Source of the DNA: a virus
DNA length: 64,000 bases
Virus record (IMG/VR): IMGVR_UViG_3300025133_000030
Span: 89,804-153,803 of that record
Strand: one strand, 5' to 3'
The notes below the pieces were generated by a model. It worked only from the letters and a program-made list of their open reading frames with translations. It did no database searches and was not told where the DNA came from. Positions 1-8,446 of this stretch are shown here, piece after piece; the first letter of the stretch is position 1, and each line of letters starts with the position of its first letter. Position numbers and translations under genes: made by a program.

Positions 1-12
1 TAAGTTTGAAAG

Positions 13-786
13 TTATTCTGAATATTTTTTATTTAGCATCGTTTCATACCCCTCTTCGATGAAGGACATTGTTTCGTAATAATTTGAAATCAATGATACG
101 TGGTTGAATTTCTGAGCCGTCGCGTACAATATCCCAACGAGAGCCATTTTTTCGTTGAGCACTCCACTACCAGAACTGCCTCCAATTGCAGGGATTGTCG
201 TCATTGCATTCGGTCCACCGGGAATCATTCCACTGAACAGTCCCATTAGAATAGGAAAGGTTGGTGGGTGAAATATACCAACCGGAGCAGATAAGGAAAT
301 CACTTCTTCGCCAACTTTGGGAGGCCTTGAGGATATTTTCACTCCTTTGGTTTTGAGATTTGGTACATATAACATACAGAGGTCACGAGGGTCCATATCC
401 CCAGACGTCATAGAAATCACACTTCCAGTTTCAATTTCTCCTAAAATATTTTCAGCCTTTAATACTTTCTGAGCGCTTTCAATCGTCACAGCATATTTTC
501 TATTCATAGAGACATAACACATATGTCCAGCAGTTAATATCACAGACCCTCCTTTATGCATTCCTATTGAAATTCCACTCCCAACAGAGGTAAAGGTGCT
601 AATTTTACAGATGGTGTCTTTTTTACACTTATCTATTGAAAACATTCTGTGTATTTTTACGAAAGATTTGGTTGGTATTATTCTTTTTGTTTTTATTGGG
701 CTATTATTATGCTTGTTATTCTTTATTGTGCAACTTGATAAAGAAATACATGCAAAAAACAGCACAAAGATTAGTAATTTATTCAT
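13..786 (-). CDS. Trypsin-like serine protease, predicted lipoprotein
   Basis: The 257-residue product starts with a lipoprotein signal peptide: two lysines or asparagines, a hydrophobic stretch, then the lipobox L16-S17-S18-C19. It should therefore be exported and lipid-anchored in a Gram-negative envelope. A chymotrypsin-fold catalytic triad is visible: TAGH with His88, the DLCML motif with Asp135, and G-S-S-G-S with nucleophile Ser205. The start has a good ribosome site (AGGAG five bases upstream). It is the only gene on the minus strand in the window and is transcribed away from all others, as expected for an independently expressed moron-like gene. The substrate is unknown; degrading envelope or competing-phage proteins is inference. 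Family assignment is firm on the triad, but closer affiliation (S1 subfamily) is not resolved. Confidence 0.8.
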   Translation of the reverse strand: MNKLLIFVLFFACISLSSCTIKNNKHNNSPIKTKRIIPTKSFVKIHRMFSIDKCKKDTICKISTFTSVGSGISIGMHKGGSVILTAGHMCYVSMNRKYAVTIESAQKVLKAENILGEIETGSVISMTSGDMDPRDLCMLYVPNLKTKGVKISSRPPKVGEEVISLSAPVGIFHPPTFPILMGLFSGMIPGGPNAMTTIPAIGGSSGSGVLNEKMALVGILYATAQKFNHVSLISNYYETMSFIEEGYETMLNKKYSE

Positions 787-804
787 GGATGCTCCTATAT
801 AATA

Positions 805-834
805 ACTATAGGAATACAGTTGTTTTTTTGTAAA
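805..834 (-). promoter_or_regulatory. Candidate sigma70-type promoter for the lipoprotein protease
   Basis: Read on the minus strand, TTTACA (829-834) is followed after 18 bases by TATAGT (805-810). Each hexamer has five of six consensus matches. It lies just upstream of the AGGAG and ATG of the protease gene, giving a short leader. It suggests recognition by host RNA polymerase. The region is very AT-rich, so chance cannot be excluded. Confidence 0.45.
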
Positions 835-869
835 AAACTATTCTCAATCTGTATGATCAAGGAAAAGTA

Positions 870-1100
870 ATGAAGACTCTTATAACAATTTTTGTTTTCT
901 CTGCAGCAGGAAGCATAACAAACCAGACATCGAAACCAAACAATAACCCAGTCCAGATTGTTTCTCCAAGTGAAATTTCAATTCTAAAAAAGCAATTTTC
1001 ATTCGAAGGCCAACTAAAAGTGACTCCGCACAACGAAGGTCAAGTAAAACCCGGTTCACAGTTTTATAACGTACCTACTGAGTGGGTAAAAGTAAAGTAG
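870..1100 (+). CDS. Small protein with hydrophobic N-terminus, unknown function
   Basis: A 76-residue product with an N-terminal hydrophobic stretch (about residues 2-14) that could be a weak signal peptide, followed by a polar, Asn/Gln/Pro-rich tail. A purine-rich AAGGAAAAG lies just before the ATG. It is divergent from the protease gene and 34 bases upstream of the PhoH gene. I recognise no family. The cleavage site is not convincing, so export is uncertain. It is kept as a gene because of its ribosome site, its tight fit in the gene order and the absence of a competing reading frame. Confidence 0.55.
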   Translation: MKTLITIFVFSAAGSITNQTSKPNNNPVQIVSPSEISILKKQFSFEGQLKVTPHNEGQVKPGSQFYNVPTEWVKVK

Positions 1101-1134
1101 AAGCCTAGTTACTCTATAAGAAAGAGAGTTTAAC

Positions 1135-2457
1135 TTGGTTAAGAAAACATACGTCCTAGATACTAGCGTTTACCTCACAGATTCGAAATCCTTAGAATCT
1201 TATGGAAATAATGATATTGTTATTCCACTGAAGGTTTTAGACGAAATAGATAAACACAAAAAAAGACAAGACCCCGTAGGAACTCAAGCTAGAGCTACTA
1301 TAAGAAAGCTAGACGCCCTTCGCGAAAGAGGTAACTTATGCAAAGGTATGCGAATAGACAAAGGCAAGGGTATTCTTGTAGTTAAGAGTTATGATCCCTT
1401 TGTTATGCCAGATGATTTAGACCTAGAAGATCCAGATAATCAAATAATTGCCACTGCACTCACAGAGAGGAGTAAAAATCCAAAAAGAAAAGTAGTGGTG
1501 GTTTCAAGGGATATTAATATGAGAGTCAAGTGTGATTCTCTAGGGTTAATATCAGAAGATTATTCTCTAGAACATGTCATAGACGATGCTGGTGGGTTGT
1601 TTTCAGGGTATATAGAGCACCTAGTGGACGATCAGATTATAGAATCGTTCTATGTAGACGAGCCAACTTACTTAGATCGCGCCGAGATAGTTGTGCATCC
1701 AAACCAGTTTGTTATGTTGGTCTCCAACTCTAACGATAAAAAAACAGCCTTAGCTAGATTTATAAACTACGAAACGCCCCTTAGTAAGATTCCAAATTTC
1801 AAAAGAGGTATCTGGGGAGTTAAAGCAAGAAACAAAGAGCAGAGCTTCGCAATAGATCTATTGATGGATCCAGCCGTCCCAGTGGTCAGCCTAGTGGGAA
1901 AAGCCGGATCAGGTAAAACACTATTGGCTCTTGCTGCAGCCTTAGAACAAACATTTGGCTCAGACGGCAAAGCACGCACATATAACAAGATAGTAGTAAC
2001 GAAACCAGTCGAGCCGGTAGGTAAAGATATAGGCTTTTTACCCGGGTCTTTAGAAGAAAAAATGATGCCATGGCTAGCCCCGATACAAGATAACTTGCAA
2101 AATCTATTCGGAAATGATAGAATGACATTAGATCAACACGTTCACGAAGGAAGAATAGAAATTGAAGCAATGACTTATATAAGAGGGCGTTCTATTGCTA
2201 ACTCGATAATAATAATCGACGAAGTTCAGAATATGACACAACATGAGATAAAAACAGTCCTCACTAGAGTAGGGGAAGGTACTAAAATTATACTTACTGG
2301 AGATGTGGAACAGATAGACAACGTATATATAGATTCCACTAATAACGGGCTAGCATATGTCGTTGAAAAATTAAAATCTGAATCGATTTCTGGACATATT
2401 ACCCTGCAAAAAGGCGAACGCTCAAAAGTTGCTACAATTTCTGCAAAATTACTATAA
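1135..2457 (+). CDS. phoH: PhoH-family ATPase with N-terminal PIN domain
   Basis: 440 residues in two parts. Residues 1-140 form a PIN-type nuclease domain with acidic positions at D9 (LDTS), D36/E37 (LDEID), D99/D101 and D126 (SRD). Residues 225-440 form the PhoH ATPase, with Walker A G245-K-A-G-S-G-K-T252, the conserved FLPGSLEEK segment at 291-299 and Walker B IIIIDE at 348-353. PIN-PhoH proteins of this PhoH2/YlaK layout have been linked to RNA unwinding and cleavage; many phage PhoH proteins lack the PIN half. The start appears to be TTG with AGAAAGAGAG upstream. It heads a run of closely spaced genes. PhoH is common in marine phages, but its role in infection is not settled. Confidence 0.9.
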   Translation: MVKKTYVLDTSVYLTDSKSLESYGNNDIVIPLKVLDEIDKHKKRQDPVGTQARATIRKLDALRERGNLCKGMRIDKGKGILVVKSYDPFVMPDDLDLEDPDNQIIATALTERSKNPKRKVVVVSRDINMRVKCDSLGLISEDYSLEHVIDDAGGLFSGYIEHLVDDQIIESFYVDEPTYLDRAEIVVHPNQFVMLVSNSNDKKTALARFINYETPLSKIPNFKRGIWGVKARNKEQSFAIDLLMDPAVPVVSLVGKAGSGKTLLALAAALEQTFGSDGKARTYNKIVVTKPVEPVGKDIGFLPGSLEEKMMPWLAPIQDNLQNLFGNDRMTLDQHVHEGRIEIEAMTYIRGRSIANSIIIIDEVQNMTQHEIKTVLTRVGEGTKIILTGDVEQIDNVYIDSTNNGLAYVVEKLKSESISGHITLQKGERSKVATISAKLL

Positions 2458-2459
2458 AA

Positions 2460-3137
2460 ATGAAAGAATATATTAAAAAATCATCCCAAAAGAGGGTGGG
2501 TGAGTTTCCAATTGTGGGTTGGGGAATCAATTTGGTCGTTGCGGACCCCATCACAAATAACGTCTCGCCAACTTCAGTCATAGAAAGACTTAAAGCTAAG
2601 ATACCTCACAAATATATAGAAAACATCGATGCTATATACGTGGGAAAATTTAAACACCTAGAGAAAATGGACCACAACGCAAGCTATATGGATGGAGTAA
2701 TATATGTAACAAGCGAACAAGACTCAGAATATGATATGCTTGACGACATTGTTCACGAAATTGGCCACGCAGTCGAAGAGTTGTACGGTATGTCCATGTA
2801 TGCAGATAAGAAAATCGAAAGGGAATTTCTAGGTAAACGCCATCGATTATATGATTTGCTAGCTTCGGAAGGATATGACGTGGAACCTTATCAGGTAGAT
2901 TTTTTGTCTCCTGATTATAATCAAAGATTGGATTCTTTTTTTTATATGGAGGTTGGATATCCCTTTATGGAGATGTTGTCTTCTACTTTATTTTATAGTC
3001 CGTACGGCGCAACCAGCTTAAGAGAATACTTCGCAAACGGGTTTGAGTCTATTTATTTTTCAAACAACGGTAATCGACTAAAAAAAATAAGCCCCATATT
3101 GTATAATAAGATAAAATCAATAGAAGGGAATGAATAA
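2460..3137 (+). CDS. Zinc metallopeptidase (HEIGH zincin)
   Basis: 225 residues containing the zincin signature H99-E-I-G-H103 in the context IVHEIGHAVEE. The likely third zinc ligand is E189 in REYFANGFE; this spacing resembles the ATLF-like (anthrax-lethal-factor-like) zincins found in phages. No signal peptide or membrane segment is seen, so it would act in the cytoplasm or in the virion. The gene starts two bases after the PhoH stop with no clear Shine-Dalgarno, which suggests translational coupling, and its stop overlaps the next ATG (TAATG). The substrate is unknown; cleavage of host proteins or of virion precursors are both possible. The catalytic class is supported by motif, the function is not. 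Confidence 0.75.
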   Translation: MKEYIKKSSQKRVGEFPIVGWGINLVVADPITNNVSPTSVIERLKAKIPHKYIENIDAIYVGKFKHLEKMDHNASYMDGVIYVTSEQDSEYDMLDDIVHEIGHAVEELYGMSMYADKKIEREFLGKRHRLYDLLASEGYDVEPYQVDFLSPDYNQRLDSFFYMEVGYPFMEMLSSTLFYSPYGATSLREYFANGFESIYFSNNGNRLKKISPILYNKIKSIEGNE

Positions 3138-3502
3138 TGATTGAAATTAAGACAGAAAACAACTCTATCACTGTTAGTGTGGAATTGGAAAAGAGAACTT
3201 ATGCGAAAGATGAGATAACATCATTTTCTAATTCTCAAATTAGGAATATGTTGGTTGATTTGGGTCATAATTTGGATTTTTTTGAGATGACCAAGCAAGG
3301 ATATGTGTCAAATAGGACTGACAGGCAATTGTCCGATAGTTGGGTTTTTGTAAAGAAAAACTTGCAAACTTCTGATGTTTCTGATATAATAGAAACAAAG
3401 AAAGAAGTAAAAAATGTCAAACCAAAACCAAAACCAAAATCAAGGACTACTACAAATAGAAGAGCCTCGCGTACCCGAAAAACAAAAAAAACCACCGATT
3501 AA
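3137..3502 (+). CDS. Small protein with basic Lys/Pro/Thr tail, unknown
   Basis: 121 residues. The first ~75 residues look like a compact mixed fold; from about residue 90 the sequence is a low-complexity basic tail (KPKPKPKS, then RTTTNRRASRTRKTKK), typical of nucleic-acid-binding or histone-like tails. The start overlaps the stop of the metallopeptidase gene. The last 89 bases overlap the start of the nuclease gene in another frame, so the same DNA would encode the basic tail here and the Asn/Gln leader there. No family recognised. DNA or RNA binding is inferred from the tail only. Confidence 0.6.
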   Translation: MIEIKTENNSITVSVELEKRTYAKDEITSFSNSQIRNMLVDLGHNLDFFEMTKQGYVSNRTDRQLSDSWVFVKKNLQTSDVSDIIETKKEVKNVKPKPKPKSRTTTNRRASRTRKTKKTTD

Positions 3503-4274
3503 AGAGCATGTAAGTTTTTCTGAACTGAAGAACTGGATGACATGTTCATATTATCACAAAGTCGTATACATCGATGGAAATAAGTTTTTTATGGGTAACG
3601 AGTATACTGCTTTTGGTACAGCTCTACATTCCTTATGTGAAGCGTGGGTGGAAGATAGGTTAGATACGACGCCTGAGAAATTCTTTGTTAAAGAATTTGT
3701 AAAAGAGATTAAGGGTCTTCCTGATTCTCTAGAATTGAATAAAAAACTTTTGCTAGATATGAAAATACAAGGCGAAGTATTGGCTCCAATGACCATTCCA
3801 TATTTGAAAAATCACTTTGGTGAGTTTGAATTGGTATCCGTCGAAGAAAAACTCATGGAGCCAATCACGGAGTATAAAGCTTCAGATTATAAATTTAAAG
3901 GCTTCATCGACCTCGTAATAAAAGACGCCAAAGGGACATATCACATTATAGACTGGAAATCCTGCACATGGGGCTGGAACGCGAAGAAACGCTCTGATCC
4001 AGCAGTAACATACCAGTTAACGTATTACAAAAACTATTTTGCAAAAAAGCACAATATCGATCCATCAGATATAAAGACTCACTTTGCATTGTTGAAAAGA
4101 ACCCCAAAAAGTAACCAAGTAGAAATATTTGAAGTTACTTCCGGACCAGTAAGAACTAAAAATGCTGTTAAATTACTTAAAGATATGCTTTATAATGTAA
4201 CAGAAGGCATCGTTGTGAAGAATCGACTTTCTTGTGAACGATGCGATATATATAAAACTGAATATTGCATTTAA
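3414..4274 (+). CDS. PD-(D/E)XK nuclease with Cas4/AddB-like Fe-S cysteines
   Basis: 286 residues. RecB/Cas4-type nuclease motifs occur in the normal order: GTALH with His72, GFID with D166, the IIDWK core with D180 and K182, and Q201-xxx-Y205. Four cysteines are placed as in 4Fe-4S-containing Cas4 and AddB nucleases: C44 near the N-terminus, then C274-x2-C277-x7-C285 at the extreme C-terminus. The likely role is DNA end processing in phage recombination or replication, probably as a 5'-3' exonuclease. The start at 3414 gives an unusual Asn/Gln-rich leader and an 89-base overlap with the upstream gene. No cas1/cas2 or CRISPR array is nearby, so a CRISPR role is not supported. Confidence 0.85.
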   Translation: MSNQNQNQNQGLLQIEEPRVPEKQKKPPIKEHVSFSELKNWMTCSYYHKVVYIDGNKFFMGNEYTAFGTALHSLCEAWVEDRLDTTPEKFFVKEFVKEIKGLPDSLELNKKLLLDMKIQGEVLAPMTIPYLKNHFGEFELVSVEEKLMEPITEYKASDYKFKGFIDLVIKDAKGTYHIIDWKSCTWGWNAKKRSDPAVTYQLTYYKNYFAKKHNIDPSDIKTHFALLKRTPKSNQVEIFEVTSGPVRTKNAVKLLKDMLYNVTEGIVVKNRLSCERCDIYKTEYCI

Positions 4275-4286
4275 CAGGTATACAAC

Positions 4287-5549
4287 ATGTCTAAAACTAA
4301 AAAAACCGTGATTACGATAAGTGACCACCCGTTTTCACCTAGCGGAGTGGGAACGCAAACTAAGCACTTCATTGAATCTATGCTTGAAACTGGAGAATAC
4401 CGGTTTTTGAGTTTGGGTGGTGCCATCCGTCATAATGATTATACGCCATCGAAAACTGAGAAATGGGGGGAGGACTGGGTAGTAGTGCCCGTCGACGGAT
4501 ACGGAACAAAGGAATTCATAAGGCACTTGCTGGCAGCAGAGAAGCCAGATGCTTTGTGGATTATGACAGACCCTAGATTTTGGGGTTGGCTCTGGGCCAT
4601 GGACAATGAAATAAGAACAAACGTTCCAATTATATACTATCATGTTTGGGATAATTACCCATTTCCTACTTTCAATAAGAAATACTATGAATCCAATGAT
4701 TATATTGCAACAATATCTAAAGTAACTGACGACATTGTAGCGAATGTAGCACCTTCTGTAAAGAGGAAATATATCCCCCACTCAGTCGATTCTGATATTT
4801 TTTGCACCCTTTCAGAAAAGGAGACGAAAGAGTTTAGGAAAGTTTCTTTTGGCGATGAGAAAAAGAAATTCACAGTACTTTGGAATAACCGGAATGCAAG
4901 AAGAAAGCAGTCCGGATCTTTAATTTTCTGGTTTAAGGAATTCCTTGATATTGTTGGTCATGACAATGCTAGATTGATTATGCACACGGAGCCCAGTGAT
5001 CCCAACGGTCAGGATCTGATGGCTATCATGAAGAACTTAGACCTTTTAAATGGTCAAGTTATGCTTTCTACGGAAAAGATGCCCCAGCCATCGTTGGCCA
5101 GAATGTACAACATTGCTGATGTGACAATTAATGTCTCTGATGCAGAGGGTTTTGGTCTTGCAACTTTGGAATCACTATCTTGCGGCACTCCAATTATAGT
5201 GACAATGACAGGGGGCCTTCAGGAGCAGGTCACTGATGGTAAGAGCTGGTTTGGAATTGGCATTGAGCCCTCGTCTAAGGCTATTATCGGATCCCAAGAG
5301 GTTCCTTGGATATACGAAGATAGAATCAATAAGAAAGATGTTGTTGATTCGCTTGTTAAGATGTACAACATGACAGATAAGGAAAGGATTGAACTTGGGT
5401 CTAAGGGTCGTGAGCATGTTCTTAAGAACTATAATCCCGAAGTCTGCAAACAGAAGTGGATTGATTTAATGAACGAAGTAGCTGAAGATATGGGCTCTTG
5501 GGAGAATAGAAAAGGCTATGACAACTGGACAATGGAGAAAATAGCGTGA
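4287..5549 (+). CDS. GT4-type glycosyltransferase 1 (GT-B fold)
   Basis: 420 residues. The N-terminal half carries the acceptor-side Gly-rich loop (PFSPSGVGTQT, residues 15-25). The C-terminal half has the nucleotide-sugar side: NRNARRKQ around 201-208 and the EX7E motif E287-GFGLATL-E295, diagnostic of retaining GT4-type enzymes. It should transfer a sugar from an NDP-sugar donor to a glycan at the cytoplasmic face of the membrane. Donor and acceptor cannot be read from sequence. This is the first gene of the glycan island; an AGG lies before the ATG. Its TGA overlaps the GTG of the next glycosyltransferase, indicating coupled translation. Confidence 0.88.
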   Translation: MSKTKKTVITISDHPFSPSGVGTQTKHFIESMLETGEYRFLSLGGAIRHNDYTPSKTEKWGEDWVVVPVDGYGTKEFIRHLLAAEKPDALWIMTDPRFWGWLWAMDNEIRTNVPIIYYHVWDNYPFPTFNKKYYESNDYIATISKVTDDIVANVAPSVKRKYIPHSVDSDIFCTLSEKETKEFRKVSFGDEKKKFTVLWNNRNARRKQSGSLIFWFKEFLDIVGHDNARLIMHTEPSDPNGQDLMAIMKNLDLLNGQVMLSTEKMPQPSLARMYNIADVTINVSDAEGFGLATLESLSCGTPIIVTMTGGLQEQVTDGKSWFGIGIEPSSKAIIGSQEVPWIYEDRINKKDVVDSLVKMYNMTDKERIELGSKGREHVLKNYNPEVCKQKWIDLMNEVAEDMGSWENRKGYDNWTMEKIA

Positions 5550-6835
5550 TCAAGTTACTGGTAAGAGGACCGGCACTAAGCCGCTCAGGATATGGCGAGC
5601 AGACAAGGTTTGCAATGAAAGCCCTTCGAGAAGAAGAGCACAAGTATGATATATATCTGGAAAACGTTGGCTGGGGCCAAACCGGAGTCGTTGCTGAAGA
5701 CACAGATGAAAAGAGGTGGTTGGAGTCTTTAGTCGCCAAGACCGCAGCCTATAAACAGTCCGGCGGCAAGTACGATATTTCTTTACAAGTGACTATTCCA
5801 AACGAATGGGAAAAATTGGCCCCTATTAATGTTGGGTACACTGCTGGCATTGAGGTCGACCGAATATCACACGTGTGGATCGAGAAAGCAAAAATAATGG
5901 ATAGAATTATTGTAATTTCAAACCACGCAAAAGACACCTTTAATAGCACTAAATATGATATGCTTGACAACGATCGGAACCCGATCGGCACCTTAGAAAA
6001 TAAAACTAGAATAGATGTAGTAAACTACCCAGTAAGGACATGCTCCCCCGGTGCACCACTTGAGCTTGATTTGGAGCACGACACTAATTTTCTGGCTGTA
6101 GCACAATGGTGCCCTCGAAAGAATTTTGAAAACACTGTTCGCTGGTTTTTAGATGAGTTTAGGAACGACGAAGTTGGGCTTGTTCTAAAAACCAATATTA
6201 TGAACAATTGTAACATAGATAAAGAGCACACGAGAGATAGACTCAGAGCCTTACTCGATTCCTACAAAGATAGGAAGTGTTCGGTACACCTCATTCACGG
6301 AGATATGTCAGAACAGGAGATGGCCTCATTGTACACTCACCCTAAAATTTCAGCACTTATTACGCTAACTCATGGCGAAGGGTTTGGCCTGCCTATTTTT
6401 GAGGCAGTATGTAATGAGTTGCCAGTGATCGCACCAGACTGGAGCGGTCAAGTCGATTTCTTATATGGTGAAGTCAAAGAAAGAAAAAAGGTTCGGAAAA
6501 AGGTTGTTACAAAAAATAAGAAAAAGGCACTATTTCTTCCTGTCTCCTATAAGCTCGCCCCGGTCGCACCTGAGTCGGTTTGGGATGGGGTTATTGAAGC
6601 TGGTTCTCACTGGTGTTATGCAGATAAAACCTCTTATATGGGCTGCTTGCGAAAGTTTACAAAAAATAAAAAACTCTACCAATCATGGGCCAAGAAGTTG
6701 AAAGAATATGTATTTGAGCATTTCTCCGAAGAAAAGCTCAACACTATGATGAGGGAGTCAATTCTCCTCGACCACCCCGGCTTGGCGAATTACAATGAAA
6801 ATGTAGCAGATACAAGGATTCGGGTATTCAACTAA
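5546..6835 (+). CDS. GT4-type glycosyltransferase 2 (GT-B fold)
   Basis: 429 residues, starting with GTG overlapping the previous stop (GTGA), with GGAG upstream. The N-terminal loop GPALSRSGYGEQT (8-20) and the EX7E motif E278-GFGLPIF-E286 identify a retaining GT4-like enzyme, related to the preceding gene but divergent. A lysine-rich insertion (about 310-328, KERKKVRKK followed by KNKKK) lies after the donor site and may be a membrane- or acceptor-contacting loop. The following gene starts one base after this stop. Two similar transferases side by side suggest consecutive transfers during assembly of one oligosaccharide. Donor and linkage are unknown. Confidence 0.86.
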   Translation: MIKLLVRGPALSRSGYGEQTRFAMKALREEEHKYDIYLENVGWGQTGVVAEDTDEKRWLESLVAKTAAYKQSGGKYDISLQVTIPNEWEKLAPINVGYTAGIEVDRISHVWIEKAKIMDRIIVISNHAKDTFNSTKYDMLDNDRNPIGTLENKTRIDVVNYPVRTCSPGAPLELDLEHDTNFLAVAQWCPRKNFENTVRWFLDEFRNDEVGLVLKTNIMNNCNIDKEHTRDRLRALLDSYKDRKCSVHLIHGDMSEQEMASLYTHPKISALITLTHGEGFGLPIFEAVCNELPVIAPDWSGQVDFLYGEVKERKKVRKKVVTKNKKKALFLPVSYKLAPVAPESVWDGVIEAGSHWCYADKTSYMGCLRKFTKNKKLYQSWAKKLKEYVFEHFSEEKLNTMMRESILLDHPGLANYNENVADTRIRVFN

Positions 6836-8446
6836 ATGGATATTGTATTTGTTTCTGATTTTTTCTTAAGGCAGGTAACTGGTGGGGCCGAATTGGCCGA
6901 CGATTGTCTTATTAAGTATTTGGTAAATTTTAACAATAATGTTGAACTATGCTCAGCAAGAAACACCAAGTTTCTTTTCGAAACCATCAAATCAGAAAAA
7001 GAATACTATTATATAGTTTCTAATTTTACCAGCCTGTCGGAGGAGTCAAAACAGGCATTAATGACTCAGAAGTATTCTATATACGAACACGATCACAAAT
7101 ACCTACAAGAGCGAAACCCGTCCATATATAAAGATTTTCTGGCTCCTGAAAATCGAATAATAAATAGAAGGTTCTACAAGAACGCTCACCATGTGTTTTG
7201 TCAATCTAAGCTGCATGCCGAGGTTGTTGAAAAGAACTTAAAAATAGAAAATGTCGTAAATCTTGGATGCAGCATTTGGCACGAGCAGCACTTAAATTCA
7301 CTAAGAAACGCTATCGGCACAGAGAAGGTTGCCAAAGCTTGTATTCTTGATTCTGAAAATTCAATAAAAGGAAAAACACAAGCGATAGGTTATTGTAAAG
7401 ACAATAAAGTGGAGTATGATTTAATTGGCTCCAGCAATTTCGACGAGTTCGTCGGCCAAATGGCGAAGTACGAAAGTCTGGTGTTCTTCCCTCAAGTGTT
7501 GGAGAGTTTCTGTAGATTGGCTATAGAAGCTAGGATTTTAGGCTGCAAGCTTGTCACGAATGAATTACTGGGGTGCACTTCTGAAGAATGGTTTCCGGAA
7601 TATAAAGGCGAAGAGCTTCTTGATTTTATACAAAACAAACAGCTTGAAGTGGTATCTAGGTTTGTAGAATTAATCAAAAGTGATGTCGTCCGAAAATCCG
7701 AGGTCGCCGATTTGACAGTTGTGTTGAATTCTTACCGCAGGCCATATAATTTGAAAATGCAGATAGAAGCCATTAATAGACAAACAGTAAGACCTAAACA
7801 AATTTGGCTGTGGGTCAACGCCCATGAGGATAATGAGGGATTTGACTACAGTGAGTTAGGTGTAGATAGGATTTTCAACAACGACTATAATTGGAAGTTT
7901 TACGGTAGGTTTGCTGGAGCGTTGCTGGCAGATACTGAATATTTAGCAATTTTTGATGATGATACGATCCCCGGTGAGCGGTGGCTCGAAAACTGCTTAG
8001 AGACAATGGAAACTAATGAAGGTATTCTTGGTTCAGCCGGCATAATCCTCAACGACAAGTTCTATATTCAGCACGACCGCTGTGGTTGGCCCACACAAAA
8101 CAGTGAAATAACAAGAGTAGACTTGGTAGGCCACGCTTGGTTTTTCAAACGAGAGTGGCTGTCTCACTTGTGGAGAGAAAAACCAACAACTTGGGATAAC
8201 GGCGAAGATATCCAATTCTCTTATTTGGCTCAGAAATACGGAAATATCCAAACCTACTGCCCTCCACACCCACCAGAAGATAAAAGCCTTCATGGATCTG
8301 TTTTGGGCAACGAGTTGGGTATTGATATAAAAGCAACCTCAACTAACCAAGCGATATCACATCAGCGCTTTTTCAACGAAAGAGATATCTGTATTCAGAC
8401 AGCGATCAAAGGTGGTTGGAAAACTGTGAAAGCAATTAAAGCATGA
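6836..8446 (+). CDS. Two-domain glycosyltransferase (GT-B-like + GT2)
   Basis: 536 residues that appear to be two transferases in one chain. Residues 1-280 resemble a GT-B enzyme (N-terminal VFVSDFFLRQVTGGAE, a degenerate C-terminal half with QVLESFCRLAIEA in the place of an EX7E motif). From about residue 290 a GT2/GT-A domain begins (ADLTVVLNSYRRP), with the metal-binding D374-D375-D376 in AIFDDDTIPG and a later WDNGEDIQFSY segment corresponding to the catalytic-base region. It probably adds two sugars or one sugar with an auxiliary GT-B fold. The ATG directly abuts the previous stop. The GT2 call is firm; activity of the N-terminal part is less sure because its first catalytic glutamate is not obvious. 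Confidence 0.82.
   Translation: MDIVFVSDFFLRQVTGGAELADDCLIKYLVNFNNNVELCSARNTKFLFETIKSEKEYYYIVSNFTSLSEESKQALMTQKYSIYEHDHKYLQERNPSIYKDFLAPENRIINRRFYKNAHHVFCQSKLHAEVVEKNLKIENVVNLGCSIWHEQHLNSLRNAIGTEKVAKACILDSENSIKGKTQAIGYCKDNKVEYDLIGSSNFDEFVGQMAKYESLVFFPQVLESFCRLAIEARILGCKLVTNELLGCTSEEWFPEYKGEELLDFIQNKQLEVVSRFVELIKSDVVRKSEVADLTVVLNSYRRPYNLKMQIEAINRQTVRPKQIWLWVNAHEDNEGFDYSELGVDRIFNNDYNWKFYGRFAGALLADTEYLAIFDDDTIPGERWLENCLETMETNEGILGSAGIILNDKFYIQHDRCGWPTQNSEITRVDLVGHAWFFKREWLSHLWREKPTTWDNGEDIQFSYLAQKYGNIQTYCPPHPPEDKSLHGSVLGNELGIDIKATSTNQAISHQRFFNERDICIQTAIKGGWKTVKAIKA

Noticed and set aside
596-833. Two short plus-strand hydrophobic open frames
   Set aside because: They lie antisense to the lipoprotein protease gene; the hydrophobic sequence is the reverse of its signal peptide DNA, and no ribosome site is seen.
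852-857. TATGAT as a -10 box for the gene at 870
   Set aside because: The predicted transcript start would fall in or after the ribosome site, and the -35 match is poor.
1101-1134. Possible terminator hairpin between the small gene and PhoH
   Set aside because: Only a five-base stem with a long loop and no T-run.
3414-4274. True CRISPR-associated Cas4
   Set aside because: No cas1, cas2 or repeat-spacer array in the window.
5971-5987. Seven-base inverted repeat CGATCGG/CCGATCG within a glycosyltransferase gene
   Set aside because: Short, in coding sequence, and explained by codon choice; far weaker than the 12.8-kb hairpin.
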